Part shown: positions 36,637 to 48,117 of the stretch, piece after piece
Numbering within the stretch: the first letter of the stretch is position 1
Layout of the letters: every line of letters begins with the position of its first letter
Assembly: GCA_964017145.1 (NCBI GenBank)
Contig: OZ024844.1
Coordinates: 620,001-684,000 of the forward strand
DNA from: Agrocybe praecox
Lineage: Eukaryota; Basidiomycota; Agaricomycetes; Agaricales; Agrocybaceae
DNA: 64,000 nucleotides
Reading direction: 5' to 3'
Translations under genes and position numbers: made by a program
The notes under the pieces: generated by a model
The model's database searches: none
What the model was told of the DNA's origin: nothing
The model's input: the letters and a program-made list of their open reading frames with translations, nothing else

Positions 36637-37060
36637 TGAATCTAAATCTGAAGCAAAAGGGTGTTGCGATGAGGGAGTCGCTCAGTTGGTTGATTTATCC
36701 AGCTAGCCGTATATCACGACGTATAGACTGTCTGTTACGACCGTAGTTCGACAATGGTGCTATGTTGTTTTAGAACCAAGAGCTCAGTTGGTTGGTTTAT
36801 CCAGCCAGGCGTATATCGTAAGTACTGTCCTTGAGCTTCACCTATGGGTGTTGAGACTGTAGTCCGACAATGGGTTGAATCTGAATCTAAATCCAAAGGG
36901 TGTTGCGATGAGGGAGTCGCTCTGTCGGTTGATTTATCCAGCCAGCCGTATAATACGACTTATAACTGTCTGTTACGACCGTAGTCCAACAATGGTGTTA
37001 TATCGTTTTAGAATAACCAAGAGCTCTGCTGGTAGATTTATCCAGCCAGCCGTTGTCCTT
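36637..37060. repeat. Tandem repeat, two imperfect units of about 240 bp
   Basis: GGGTGTTGCGATGAGGGAGT occurs at about 36658 and 36898. The core TTTATCCAGCCAGCCGT occurs four times (near 36694, 36797, 36935 and 37037) at alternating spacings of about 103 and 138 bases, followed by CGACCGTAGT.C.ACAATGG. It lies just upstream of the GH5 promoter. Confidence 0.75.
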
Positions 37061-37699
37061 GAGCTTCACCGATCCCCTCTTGAGTCTGAGCCTGAGTCCG
37101 AAGTCGTCGAGTCGATAACCGACGAGCAATCGTGTGTGTGTGTAAGGTATGGGTTGAGTGAGGTCATCAAATCGTACCACTTTTTTCGCTTACTATCACG
37201 TGGTTTTTATGTAATACAATGGGATATAAATAAATGTTGGCACAGCCGAGCCGAACCGAAGGCTGAGAAGACCGGTGGCGGTGCATGGGTTTGACATCCG
37301 AGTTCTTCCTCTCTGCAGGCCAGCTTTCTGCCAGCTTTCTTTGACGCACGGAAGACTGCGGTGTACACATTCCCTCGCCTGACTGACTTTGACTCGAGTG
37401 CTTATGTGTATCCTGGTGTTTCCCCAATGTTTTTCACCGATGCTGATATAAATAGGCTGTGTCACTGGCCTAAATCTACTAAAAGCTCTTCAACCTCAGG
37501 CTGCTGCGCTGCCGCTCCATCTGCCGTCTACTACTAGCCCACCGCAGTCAGAGATCAGCGCTCAACCCCGATCCATACGACATGTATCGGCGTGAAATCA
37601 CCTTTGAACTCGACCTAGTCCTAGTGCTTTTCTCTGTATCTGGAGTGGAACCGAGAAGAAATGATTCCTTATGTACTATAATGTTGGTTGGTTGGTTTC

Positions 37700-37830
37700 G
37701 TCTGGTTCTGGTTGGACTTGCTGTCAACTTGCCGTCGGTTTCTCCCGAACTTGTCAGCCGAGTTAAAGGCGCTTAATTCCTGAATAGCTCTTAAAGCTGT
37801 TGGCAACCCCTGGTGCAACACACAATAGAA
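37700..37830 (+). repeat. Copy of the convergent gene tail downstream of SDR-C
   Basis: Inverted match to 25310-25450, which lies downstream of SDR-A. It shows that the SDR-A/C duplication extends past the SDR stop codon into the 3' end of a neighbouring gene. Confidence 0.65.
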
Positions 37831-37919
37831 AATTACATGTATAAGAGGTGTGCGTTTATTTTTGAAGCAGTTTTATCTTGGTTGATCTACTTCGAAAAAA
37901 GGCGACAGTCGGTACGGCT

Positions 37920-39056
37920 CTAGAGGTCCAGAGGTCGATATTCATCGCCTAAAAGTAAGTTATCCGACCACTTCCCGAACTCTTCCAACTCTTCAACCAC
38001 GCCACGTAGCTTAGGTACGACTATGCCCAAAACATCTTTTGCTAGAGCCCAATGCAAAGGAATTTTTGCATCCTTTACATCTTTGAGCTGGGATACTTCG
38101 ATGACTCGCTGAGCTGCCTTGGTTATGTCGCCGTGAATCATCCCCATGTCCGTAAATACACGGCGCATCACTTGCGATGGCAGTTTCTCGTCTGTATACG
38201 CAGGGATAGCTGGCAAGATCACGAGCTTGGTTTCTTGACTAGTTTGGAAGCCACCTAACTCAAGAAGGGTGACCTGATGACTTTGAATAAGCGCTCGCTC
38301 TGACATCATGAGTACTTTTCAATACGGACCTTTATATTCCAGCTTGGGTCTAGCTCCTGAGCAAAACTTGCCGTGAATCCCTCTAGCGCTGTCATAGGGG
38401 TTGGTGGTTAGTAGTCCGATTGCGTTTATCGTGTGAACAACGGGGTACGTGTACACACCGTATTTACTGTTGGAAAGGTGCAATCGTCATTAGTTCGACG
38501 ATTGAATACAAGTGAGGGCATCATTTACCTTGCGCAATAGTAAGGCATAACTGGGAAAGTCATAATGCCGCATGCAGAGCTAACATTGAAAAGCCAACCT
38601 CCCTTGTCCTTCCTATTAACCTCTCGGAATATCCTAACCGCCTCTCTGCTAACGTTGGCGGCACCCCAGAAATTAACATCGAACAGTTTACTCGCAGCAT
38701 CGTTTGGTGTGCTTTCAACCTCTCCAATAATACCATAACCAGCATTATTGAACACGATATCAATAGTGCCGAACTTGGAGAGACCTTGAGCAAAAGCTTC
38801 CAGAATATCCGATTCGATGGTGACGTCGCATTTTAGGACGAGAAGTCGCTCTGAAGACGTCGATGCGACAAGAACATCCAAGTCGGAAGGTTTACGAAGA
38901 GTTGCTATCACATTGTCTCCTTTTTTGAGAGCCGCCTCAGTAACAGCGCGCCCGAAACCAGAAGATGAGCCGGTGACTAAAAGTAACGAATGTCAGATAT
39001 TTCAATACGCGTCGTGTCTGACAACGAGAGGGCACACCTAGCCAGGTACGGGGCAT
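37920..39056 (-). CDS. SDR-C: 17beta-HSD-like short-chain dehydrogenase, paralogue C
   Basis: Five exons (39038-39056, 38529-38976, 38459-38466, 38330-38388, 37920-38273) give 295 residues, one fewer than SDR-A, because TDMGMIHGD replaces a sequence one residue longer. It starts MPRTWLVTGSSSGFG, with FNNAGYG, FNVSSACG, YCASK and a C-terminal LLLGDEYRPLDL. All motifs and splice sites are intact. It is the inverted duplicate of SDR-A, including about 200 bases of promoter. Confidence 0.9.
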
Positions 39057-39672
39057 GGTATGATCGTAGTTTCTATACTGGTGAGGGAAAGTTGGGTGTA
39101 TGAGGGGAGCTCGAGGAAATCTTAACTCTTGAATTTCAAGTTGGACTACAAACATCCGAAAAACCTGTCTTTTAAACTTTTCGCTGCGATATTTTTAAGG
39201 TATAAGTCCTGGTTCAGGGAAATGCCATGACAAATACTTCTACGCATGTGCAGATACCGCTGATATGAATGCGAGCCTCGCTTTGCCCAAGCTCTGGAGG
39301 AGAGTGGCCTGAAGCTTTAATTTTAGTCACCATCTCGCATTCACATCAATGGTTGCCAAGCAAAAGTTGTATGTCCCCACGTCCCCGACCAAACCCCACT
39401 AAGAATCCCGAAAGGAAACTATTTTTGCGTGTAAGAAGAATATTTACTTAATATCTAAATGCATTTCTGCCGAGGTGATTGGGCATGTATGCCCTGCCCT
39501 GACAATTTGACAAGATAGGGAGGATTAGCGTTGGCATAATATGCGCCGTCGGCTGCTTCGGTTTTTGCGATCTGGTTAGGCGCTTATTCTGGGCAATAAA
39601 GCAAATGAGATGTTGTTATGATGTGAATAAATGCAAACACGTGCTACAATTGGAAGAAAAAATCGACCCGGC
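39057..39672. other. Intergenic stretch between SDR-C and SDR-D
   Basis: The part next to 39057 is the SDR-C promoter, homologous to the SDR-A promoter. The part at about 39535-39610 (ATATGCGCCGTCGGCTGCTT) is shared with the region downstream of SDR-E (about 45605-45680, same strand). No gene is supported. Confidence 0.55.
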
Positions 39673-40789
39673 TTAGAGGGCCAGAGGAACGTATACATCA
39701 CTGAGTAATAAGGTATCCGACCAACTCTCAAACTCTTCAAACTCCTGTATTACTCCACGCAACTTTTCGACGCTTCCCGATACAGAATCTTTTCCGAGAG
39801 ACCAATGTAAAGGAATCTTGGCATCTTTCCTATCTTTCAGCTCTGATACTTCAACAACTCGCTGGGCAGCTTTGACTATATCGCCTGGAATGCGATTCGG
39901 ATCTTCGAAGAAGCGACGAAGAATCTGAGATGGCAACTTCTCGTCAGCATATGCTGGAATGACGGGGAAGCTGACCAAGCTCGACCCTTGCCCGTTGGTT
40001 TGGTATGCGCCTAACTCGATGAGTGTAATCTAGAGGTGTGAGGGTAAGTACCGCATTTGCCTGTACATCGTTCATGTCCTGACCTTAATATTCCAAGCGG
40101 GGTCCAGCTCCTTGGATAATCCCTCAGTAAATCCTTCTAAGGCTGCCGAAAGAATAAGCTTTTAATTGTTTTTCCTTGCAGGATCAATATAGGTTAGGCA
40201 TACCAAATTTGCTGCGGGATAGCATAGATAAGCGTTTGGGAAAGCAGGAGTAGAACTAAAGGGTAATTACCTGGCACAGTAATAAGGAATCACGGGGTAG
40301 CCCCCAATACCGCCTCCTGAGCTCACATTGAAAAGCCAGCCACCTCTGTCCTTCCCATTAACCTCCCGGAATATTCTCACCGCTTCCCTGCTAACATTAG
40401 CAGCACCCCAAAAGTTCACATCAAACATCTTCCTCGCAGCATCGTTGGGTGTGCTTTCTGCCTCTGCGCGAATTGCATATCCTGCGTTATTGAATACGAT
40501 GTCGATGGTGCCAAACTTTGCAAGTCCTTGAGCAAATGCATCTTGGATATCTGCCTCTATGGACACGTCACATTTAAGAACGAGGAGTCGTTCGGGCGAA
40601 GTCGATGCTACAAGGTCATCTAAGTCTGAAGGTTTGCGAAGAGTGGCGATAACGTTGTCTCCTTTTTTCAACGCTGCTTCTGTGATAGCGCGCCCAAAAC
40701 CAGTGGACGAGCCAGTAACTATATGATATCAGCTGGATGTGTAAATGGAAGGAATCTATCAAGAACTTACCGAACCAAGTTCGGGACAT
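39673..40789 (-). CDS. SDR-D: 17beta-HSD-like short-chain dehydrogenase, paralogue D
   Basis: Five exons (40771-40789, 40271-40718, 40204-40211, 40084-40142, 39673-40029) give 296 residues. It has MSRTWFVTGSSTGFG, FNNAGYAIRAEAEST, FNVSSGGGIGG, YCASK and the C-terminal LSDVYVPLAL. It is intact and belongs to the B/D/E/F subgroup. A TATA box (TATAAAAAG on the minus strand, 40869-40877) lies about 80 bases upstream. Confidence 0.9.
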
Positions 40790-42963
40790 TGCAACTTGAA
40801 TATGGATGTGGATACCAAAGAGATCAGAATAGAGGAGGTTTCCTGAGCTTAGGATGTCAAACAGATGCCTTTTTATACGAAATATAATAGTCTATACCTC
40901 AGCGCTCAGCACGCAACGCTCAGTAAAGCAAATCATCGAAATCACGAAGGAATCGACGAGATCGTTATGATCAATGACATTCAACTGGTTCACCGCCAGC
41001 TTCCTGATGCGTTTATCTAGAATTTGGCCTCGAACCGTCCGAAAATAGTAGTAACGTGGATGCAGAAATGGTTATTTCGCTTTGATTTCGCTGGACTTCT
41101 ATCTCTCAGTCAGCATGTTGCGTAAATAGTCATGACATATCCAATTGATACTTACGTATGCCTCTACATCGTTCTTCTCATTTTTGTCAGCATGTTGTGA
41201 AGTATTGGGAGCGCCATCACTGCTGCCATATGTGGCCTTAGAAAGAAGAAGATATGTGTGGAGACGAGGACGAGGACGCGTCTCAAGGTGTATCGACTCA
41301 GTTACGTAGTCACATGACTAGTGCCGAGGTTGCCGGTTCAGCTGAAGCTCGATCCGAACGTTCGGATTTCGATGCCATCGTTCTTTCTTCTCGACCACCA
41401 CCATCGCTGGATAGGTACATGCGCCTCCTTTTCCCTTTCCTGGTGTTCTCACTCTCTCGCTTCCAGCTGGACTTGTCTATCAATTTCATGGTGAACACCC
41501 TGCAACGCTTGAAACTCCAATAGTCTTGCGTTTACGAATGGGTATACATAGAACCCTTTCGGATCCAAGGACAAAGAATCGCGATGATATATGCTCCATT
41601 ACGCTTCCATTTTTGAATGTTCGGGGTAAGGGCCCATTTACCTATTTTTTCTTGCGTATATGCGTCTGACCTCTCCAATTTTTTTCGTAGCCCGTTGCAT
41701 AACCATGGAATTACTCCATGAGGACTTCCTCCTTCGTATATGCGGCCAGATTAGCTCATATATGCGTTCTAAATATCAGGTAATTGATTTTACTGCGCAT
41801 ATACGCTATTTGAACTTTCATTTTTGATATTTATGCGCGTTAACTTTCAGGTTATACCCTGCGAAAGGACAGAGCGCGCGAAATCATAATATGGCAATCT
41901 TGTTTGGTGCGGCCGTGCTACCTCGGAGCTTGTGGATTCGTCCTCCAGGCAGATTATAGACATCCTTGGGCGCTAAACGGGAGGTGCTGGTGCCGATCAG
42001 TGCCGACAACGTGCCACCGCAGTGCCTGGCGATGTCCGGGATGTCTGCCGACCTCCGATGGCGACTGACGGTGGGACACTGGGACTTGCGCTTATCCGCG
42101 TGGTGATTGACAAGCGGGTTCAAGGAGGCGCTTGGGTGCGCTGGGCTTGCATTGTACTTACCTAGGTCCTAGAAACGACGACGACGACGTCACGACGCAA
42201 AATGAAAAAGCACAACCAAGGAACGGACGATCAGAATGGGGCGTACCTGTCCCATGTCATTCTTATGATGAGCATTGTGCTCTTTCCAAAAAAAAAAAGA
42301 AAAGTTCTGTTGCTTATGCAGCGTCTGATTGACAGAATTTGAACCAACGAGCGGTGTATATAGCAAGTGTTCAATTCAATTCCCTGGTTTCCTCCTTCCC
42401 CTCCTCTCTCCATCACTCTCTTCCTTCTCGCTCTCCTCACCTCCCCTTCCGCTCTCTACGCCCCATAAATACGTACGAAGAGGAGCGATCGCAACGCGCG
42501 CGTCATCGTCAAACCCCGATCATATTCACTATCCTTTATTATATAAATCGCTCTTTCTCTCCGAGTCAATCTTGATTTACTACCACACCCACGCCTACGC
42601 CATCCTACATACGCACGGTTTAGAGTGCGATCACCACATAAACTAAACGCCAAATTCCGCTTACAACCATCATCCTTCTCATACGTACGTACGTCCATCC
42701 ATCTTTTCTCTCTCTTCCAATGCTCATCGTATAAATACAGCCTCATAGCAGACACGCATAACGACGACGACAACGCCCAGATACATACTTTCCTAATTGC
42801 GGCGCAGATTCTCTACACAGACGCCCCCGCTCGCCCACAGGCAAAATTCATTCATTTGAACCACACTCGCTCGCTCGCTCGCTTAGGTCTTGGGATCTAC
42901 AACTACACCGCCCAACCAAAATCCAAAATCAACGTCCCACGCCTGCCCTATAACACCCCAAAC
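40790..42963. other. Gap between SDR-D and the secreted-protein gene
   Basis: Holds the SDR-D promoter and upstream block, then about 650 bases (41290-41935) without recognisable content. From 41938 it is copy 1 of the large duplication that recurs at 56569. TTATATAAATCGC near 42538 is a TATA-like box for the gene at 42964, preceded by a pyrimidine-rich tract. Confidence 0.5.
41010..41290 (-). repeat. Conserved SDR upstream block, copy next to SDR-D
   Basis: Inverted counterpart of 28841-29170. Minus-strand reading includes DGAPNTSQHADKNEKNDVEAY and the GTAAGTAT donor-like site. Confidence 0.7.
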
Positions 42964-44612
42964 ATGTTTCCTTACCTCCACTTTCAGCTCCTCACCCTCA
43001 CCCTCCTCCTCGGAATCGGTATCACCCCCGCCATCATCGGGGCGGTCCCTCTGCCCCTCCCCTTCCCTCTCCCGCTTCCTGGCGCTTCTGCGTCGGGTTC
43101 GCTCGGGTCGCTCGGGTCATTGGGCTCCATAGACTCACTCGACCCGCTTAGCTCCATGGGCTCACTTGACTCGTTGAGCTCGTTGGGGTTGGGGTCATTG
43201 AACTCACTCGACTCCTTGGGCGGAAGTGGGTCTGACGATTCCTCACCACTTTCATTCCTTGACCTCGTAGGTTCGCCCGCGTCTGGCGGGTCTGTTAGCA
43301 CCTCTTCCTCCTCGAGCGGTGTGAACCCACCCGCAAACCAAAATGTGCAGTCCAACGCCCCTCTCCCTCTGGGCGGGCTAAGCAACTTAGGCGGGCTAGG
43401 CGTCCTAAACGCCCTAGGCGCACCTAGTACGACCCTCCTCGGGCGGAGGGTGTCGTTCGTACCCTCGTCTACTTTGGATGGACAGGAGCAAGAGCAGCAG
43501 CAGGAAGTAGAGCAAGAGGAAGAATATAATGTGGGAAAGTACGAGTTTTATAAGCGCGAGGAGAGGTTTAGGGCTCGTATGAATCGGGCTCGTTCGTTGG
43601 GGTTGGGTGGGAAGGCTTGAGGCTTTGGCTTTGAGATCCTGGGTGCTGGTGTCTTGGGGTGAATGAAAATGAAGATGGAAAATGACGATAATCCGCGCCT
43701 GCGTTGTGTTCAAACATGATATGGGGCACCTGAAGCTATCGACATTGCTATTCCAGCTATTCAGGCTATTCGACACGTACACCTGCATGCACATGCACAT
43801 CTCTAGCTCTATTTCTACCAGCTTGTCTTTCTTTCTGGCAGTACTATGATTCCTGGTTTTGGTCACGTCGTGGTCCCCCACTTGGTCCTGGTCTACACGT
43901 ATACGCGTAACTTGGGTGCCGGTCCAACCCAACCTCATCTTGCAATTTTTCTCGTTTCGTCTTCCAATGTTCGACCTCGCCCTCGTCGATCGATGCGATG
44001 CGGTTCGACGTAGACCGTCCGTCCTAGTGACCTCAAGCAAGCTCTTTTTTCTTTTTCTTTCTTGATCGTGACTTGTCGTTTGGTTTCTTCTTCTTCTTCT
44101 ACTCTTCTTCTCCCCTCTGTCTGTGTATGTATCCTGTTTCACCCCATTCCACCTCATCTCACTACACCGAGCTTGACGCTCGCTGGCTCGGTCTCTCCCT
44201 CGCTAGACGAGTTTCCATTGTAATTGTAGTTGTAGTTTTACTGTATACTTATACGTGTACGTGTGGCTCCTGTATGACGTACTACTGGGCGTTGTCTTTC
44301 GACAACTCGAAAGGTCCAATGATCGAATGACTAAAAATGACTAATAAGAAAAAGGAAAGAAAGAAATGCATGAATGACCAATTGTGTATATAAAATGGCT
44401 GTAAACTTCTGGGGAGGACACCTAATTTTATGACTAGCATCTAAGGTCTTGCATTCGATATGGGCAGAGAGAACTATCTAGATATATACTTCTAAACTAC
44501 TCGTGCAAGAAAAGTATCGAGACATGGGCGCAAGCACACCTTTTATGATTTCCATTCATGAAAATCACGAAGTCTCGCCGGCATCGCCAACCAGTTCTCA
44601 CGCAGCGCCATC
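41938..44612 (+). repeat. Segmental duplication, copy 1
   Basis: Direct match to 56569-58362. Homology covers the promoter, the secreted-protein gene and about 1 kb downstream, with many small differences. Copy 2 lacks about 650 bases, from the transcript leader to the middle of the gene. The SDR upstream block to the left of both copies (41090-41235 and 56371-56520) shows that the duplicated unit began near an SDR gene. Confidence 0.85.
42964..43620 (+). CDS. Small secreted low-complexity protein
   Basis: Single exon of 218 residues. The start chosen gives MFPYLHFQLLTLTLLLGIGI, a typical signal peptide; an upstream in-frame extension has no such logic. The middle is built of short S-L-G/D repeats (GSLGSLGSIDSLDPLSS and similar, about residues 50-85), followed by Ser-rich and L-G-G-L segments. 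The C-terminal 70 residues are Q/E-rich then basic (KREERFRARMNRARSLGLGG). No family was recognised. A broken copy lies at 57108-57347, and conservation of the C-terminal frame there supports that this is a real coding region. Confidence 0.6.
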   Translation: MFPYLHFQLLTLTLLLGIGITPAIIGAVPLPLPFPLPLPGASASGSLGSLGSLGSIDSLDPLSSMGSLDSLSSLGLGSLNSLDSLGGSGSDDSSPLSFLDLVGSPASGGSVSTSSSSSGVNPPANQNVQSNAPLPLGGLSNLGGLGVLNALGAPSTTLLGRRVSFVPSSTLDGQEQEQQQEVEQEEEYNVGKYEFYKREERFRARMNRARSLGLGGKA

Positions 44613-45725
44613 AGGAAGATAACATGTCAGTAGAATTTCTAGAAGTGCTGGAATGAGCTAGGTAACCTGGTATGTGTATGGCGGTCATTTAGGGTAAATA
44701 TTCCCGCGCACGCTCTTTGAGATTTTTACCCTGTCCGCGCACACGTTCAGGGACAATTTGACTTAGCCATATTTAGACCTAATTTGGCCATAACATTGCG
44801 CGGACAGGGTAAAAATCTCAAAGAGCGTGCGCGGGAATATTTACCCTAAATGACTGCCATATATGTGTAAATCTTGCGCGAAATTTCACCTTTTTTTTCT
44901 GTAGTAGTACAGCACCTGAAGCTATTTCTAGCATATGTAGTTTTCTTTTTTATACGCTATTTTATTTATTGTTATCAACGGGACTCGAACTTGGTGAAAC
45001 TTATGATATCCTTATTTATTTAAACAAGATGTGTTTTGTCAGTCATCTCTGTTTGGAGAAGGAAATATTTTATTCAAGAGGTATAGGAAACTATAAATCC
45101 ATGTGACTGGATAAATGAGGGGTTGCAGAAGTCCAGGCGGTGGCGTGCAGAAAAGGCGCGTCCGAGAGAGGACTTGAATATTCGGGATGTCCCAGGAAAA
45201 CCGGTAACACTGAAGAGGAAAGGTGTGTGGGAGCAAAAAAAAAAAAGGGACGGTCCCGTGATTAGTGAGAAAGCGAGAAAGGCGAGCGAGGATTTTTTCG
45301 CACTCGAGCAGGAAAGAGCGACGAGATGAGAAGAAATTTCAGGGATGGGTATATATTGCTACATTAAAAATGTTAGGGGCACTAATGAAGATCCCAAGGT
45401 GAGACCCAAGAAGGACGTCCGAGATCTTTCTTCGGATCCTGGACATCTTGACGCGGAATATGCCTACGATGATGCACCACTAATGTACTTAAGTGGGTAT
45501 GGGCGTGGGCGTCGGAATCCTGGTATGCCCGCGTCGATCGCCATTTAGAGCCCTACGTGGGCATTATGTTCGCCTTGAACGTGGATATACTTAGTGCCGG
45601 CATGATATGCGCCGTCGGCTGCTTCGGTTTTTGCGATCAGGTTGGGCGCTTATTCGGGACAATGAAGCAAATGAGAATCTTTTAGACAAACATGTACTAC
45701 AATTGAAAGAAACAATCGACCCAGC
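43621..45725. other. Gap between secreted-protein gene and SDR-E
   Basis: To 44612 this is the 3' part of duplication copy 1; the long minus-strand frame there lacks any family signal. The hairpin MITE at 44677-44861 follows. Frames at 45123-45329 and 45345-45548 are open but unrecognised. Bases 45600-45680 match the downstream flank of SDR-D. Confidence 0.5.
44677..44861. mobile_element. 185-bp hairpin MITE with 65-bp near-perfect arms
   Basis: The left arm begins TATGGCGGTCATTTAGGGTA and continues to about 44741 (GTCCGCGCA); the right arm is its reverse complement, ending at 44861, with one mismatch (GCGGTC against GCAGTC). A loop of about 55 bases separates them. The element is flanked by the direct repeat TATGTG (44671-44676 and 44862-44867). 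No coding capacity. The near identity of the arms indicates a recent origin. Confidence 0.85.
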
Positions 45726-46852
45726 TTAGAGGGTCAGAGGAACATAAACATCACTGAGAAATAAGGTATCCGACCAGCTCTCAAACTCTTCAAACTCCTT
45801 TATGACTCCACCCAACTTTTCGACGCATTCAGATACAGAATATTTTCCAAGATACCAATGTAAAGGAGTCTTGGCATCTTTCCTATCCTTCAGTGCCGAT
45901 ACTTCAACAACTCGCTGGGCAGCCTTGACTATATCTCCCGAGATGTGACTTGGATCTTCGAAGAAGCGGCGGAGAATCTGAGATGGCAACTTCTCGTCAG
46001 CATATGCTGGAATAGCGGGGAAGCCGACCAAGTTCGACCCTAGTCCGTTGGTTTTGAATGCGCGTCCCTCAATGAGTGTAATCTAGGGGTGTGAGGATAA
46101 GTGCCGCAGTTTCCCGTACATCATTCATGTCCTGACCTTAATATTCCAAGCGGGGTCCAGCTCTTTGGACAATCCCTCAGTAAATCCTTCTAAGGCTATC
46201 AAAAGAATAAGCGTTTGATTGTGTTTCCTTGCACAATCAAGATCAGTCAGGCATACCAAATTTACTACGGGATAGCATAGATAAGTATTTGGGTAAGCAG
46301 AAGTTGAAATAAAGGGTAATTACCTGGCACAGTAATAAGAAGCCACGGGAGAGCCCACAATACCGCCTGACGAGCTTACATTGAAAAGCCAGCCACCTCT
46401 ATCCTTCCCATTAACCTCTCGAAATATTCTCACCGCTTCCCTGCTAACATTAGCCGCACCCCAAAAGTTCACATCGAACATCTTCCTCGCAGCATCGTTG
46501 GGTGTGCTTTCTGCCTCTGCAGCAATTATATATCCTGCGTTATTGAATACGATGTCAATTGTGCCAAATTTTGCGAGTCCTTGAGCAAATGCGTCTTGGA
46601 TATCTGATTCTATGGACACGTCACATTTAAGAACGAGGAGTCGTTCGGACGAAGTCGAGGCGACGAGGTCATCTAAGACTGAAGGTTTGCGAAGAGTAGC
46701 GATAACGTTGTCTCCTTTTTTCAACGCTGCTTCTGTGACAGCGCGCCCAAAACCAGTGGACGAGCCAGTGACTATATAATGCATCCGGATATCAGCTGTA
46801 CGCCTAAAGGGAAGGAATTTATCAAGAACATACCGAACCAAGTTCGGGACAT
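45726..46852 (-). CDS. SDR-E: 17beta-HSD-like short-chain dehydrogenase, paralogue E
   Basis: Five exons (46834-46852, 46324-46771, 46257-46264, 46137-46195, 45726-46082) give 296 residues. It has MSRTWFVTGSSTGFG, FNNAGYIIAAEAEST, FNVSSSGGIVG, YCASK and the C-terminal LSDVYVPLTL. The frame is intact. Two oddities: the start of exon 5 has diverged (LIEGRAFKTNG where B has LIELGAHQTNG), and the TATA box is degenerate (GGTAAAAAAAGG in place of GGTATAAAAAGG). It may be weakly expressed. Confidence 0.87.
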
Positions 46853-46935
46853 TGTAACTTGAATTTAGAATGGATTTGGATACCAAAGAGATTATAATAA
46901 GGGAGGTTTCCTGGGCTTACGATCTCAAACAGTTG

Positions 46936-46947
46936 CCTTTTTTTACC
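46936..46947 (-). promoter_or_regulatory. Degenerate TATA box of SDR-E
   Basis: Minus strand reads GGTAAAAAAAGG at the position where SDR-B, D and F have GTATAAAAAGG. The T of TATA is lost. Confidence 0.55.
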
Positions 46948-47069
46948 AAACGTGATAATCTATACCCCAGCACGCAACGCTTAGTAAAGAAAACCACCAA
47001 AATCACAAAGAAATTAACGCCATAATTATGAGCAATGTAATTCAATTGATCCACCTGACTGCTTTCCAA

Positions 47070-47330
47070 TGCGTTTATCTAGAATTTGCCCCCGAACCGT
47101 CCGAAAAGATTAGTAACGTGGACACAGAAATAGATATTTCGCTAGACTTCTATCTCTCAGTCAGCATGTTGCGTAAATAGTCATGTCATATCTAATAGAT
47201 ACTTATGTATGCCTCTACATCGTTTTTCTCATTTTTGTCAGCATTTTGTGGAAAAATGTGTGTAGACTCAGACGGGATACTGTCAGTACGCGTCTCAAGG
47301 TGTATCGGCTTGACGCGTCATGCCAGACGG
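47070..47330 (-). repeat. Conserved SDR upstream block, copy next to SDR-E
   Basis: Inverted counterpart of 28841-29170. It keeps CAAAATGCTGACAAAAATGAG and GTAGAGGCATAC on the minus strand, and further out CGTCTCAAGGTGTATCGGCT, shared with the SDR-B side. The SLSQHA part of the small frame is lost. Confidence 0.65.
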
Positions 47331-47521
47331 CATCCGAATGACATTTCTATGGAAACCCGTAGACTCGCGAACTGGGACCAGTGCGTTACGGTGGTGATTA
47401 CACATGCTTGGTCATTTGTCTGGTTTTGAGTTTTCCTCAGCTCCGACGGCCATCAAGCGGAACTCAACTTCGGCATGTAGCGGAGTTTGACAGATAACGG
47501 CTGGTCGTGACTCGCGAGCCT

Positions 47522-47690
47522 AGGAAACCCGGACTGTCAAGCTTCAAAACGTACGCCTGTAGCCAAACATGACCCGGCATGCGTTGCCGAACATTCTTGG
47601 CTCTTGGCACATGGAAACCAAATGATGCGTGTCTATATGGACGCCGCACGCGCAGCAAAGCGCATCAGCGTGCGTGCACTTGCCTTTTTT
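47522..47690 (+). mobile_element. One-ended fragment of the 49-bp-TIR element
   Basis: Begins GGAAACCCGGACTGTCAAGC after TA and matches the right end (inverted) of the element at 55519-56316 for about 170 bases, with a 6-base insertion in the TIR. It stops in a T-rich stretch near 47690, so the other end is missing. Confidence 0.75.
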
Positions 47691-48117
47691 CTCTTTTATA
47701 TCGCGTCTCTTATACTTCCTTGTGTCTTCTGGAATTTTACTTCTAAATTTTATGTCACCATCAAGTGTGGCTCACATTGAAATGGATTGAGCAAATAAGC
47801 CCATTGCTTAGATAAGATAACATTCACAAGTATGAAGACCGGACTTCTCAGTAGGTCTCTTCAAGCTTGCCTTAGAACATTCACTGAATATATTATCTTA
47901 GGGTGTTCCTAAAAATTGGAGTCGGGAGAAGGTATCACCGTCAGGATTTTTGTGCCTCGGCGTCACAGGCACATACAGGTACATACCGGCTTTCCACTAT
48001 AATACTGGTGGAAACACAGAAACCACCTAGTGGTGAATAAAACATTATCTATCAAGGTACATGATGTTAGCTTGTGAAGTAATAGCTTGCTCGGTCCTAG
48101 TACCTTGAACAGGTGCA

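Larger units (their letters stand above)
36578..37919. other. Intergenic stretch upstream of GH5 and downstream of SDR-C
   Basis: Contains a two-unit tandem repeat (36637-37060), a possible TATA region (GATATAAATAGGC near 37444) with no convincing gene behind it, and the copied convergent gene tail (37700-37830). The frame 37582-37776 is open but only its last part has a counterpart elsewhere. Confidence 0.5.
46853..48117. other. Gap between SDR-E and the orphan gene
   Basis: Contains the SDR-E promoter and upstream block, the one-ended transposon fragment at 47522-47690, and about 400 bases without recognisable content. Confidence 0.5.

Noticed and set aside
37437..37776. TATA-like box followed by a 64-codon frame, considered as a small gene
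   Set aside because: Only the last part of the frame has a counterpart (the copied convergent gene tail), and the start is not shared, so a real gene is not supported.
43414..44157. Long minus-strand frame of 247 codons
   Set aside because: It overlaps the secreted-protein gene and its 3' region, is dominated by low-complexity Arg/Thr/Ser sequence, and is broken in the duplicated copy at 57321-57884 by rearrangement and composition change; no family features.
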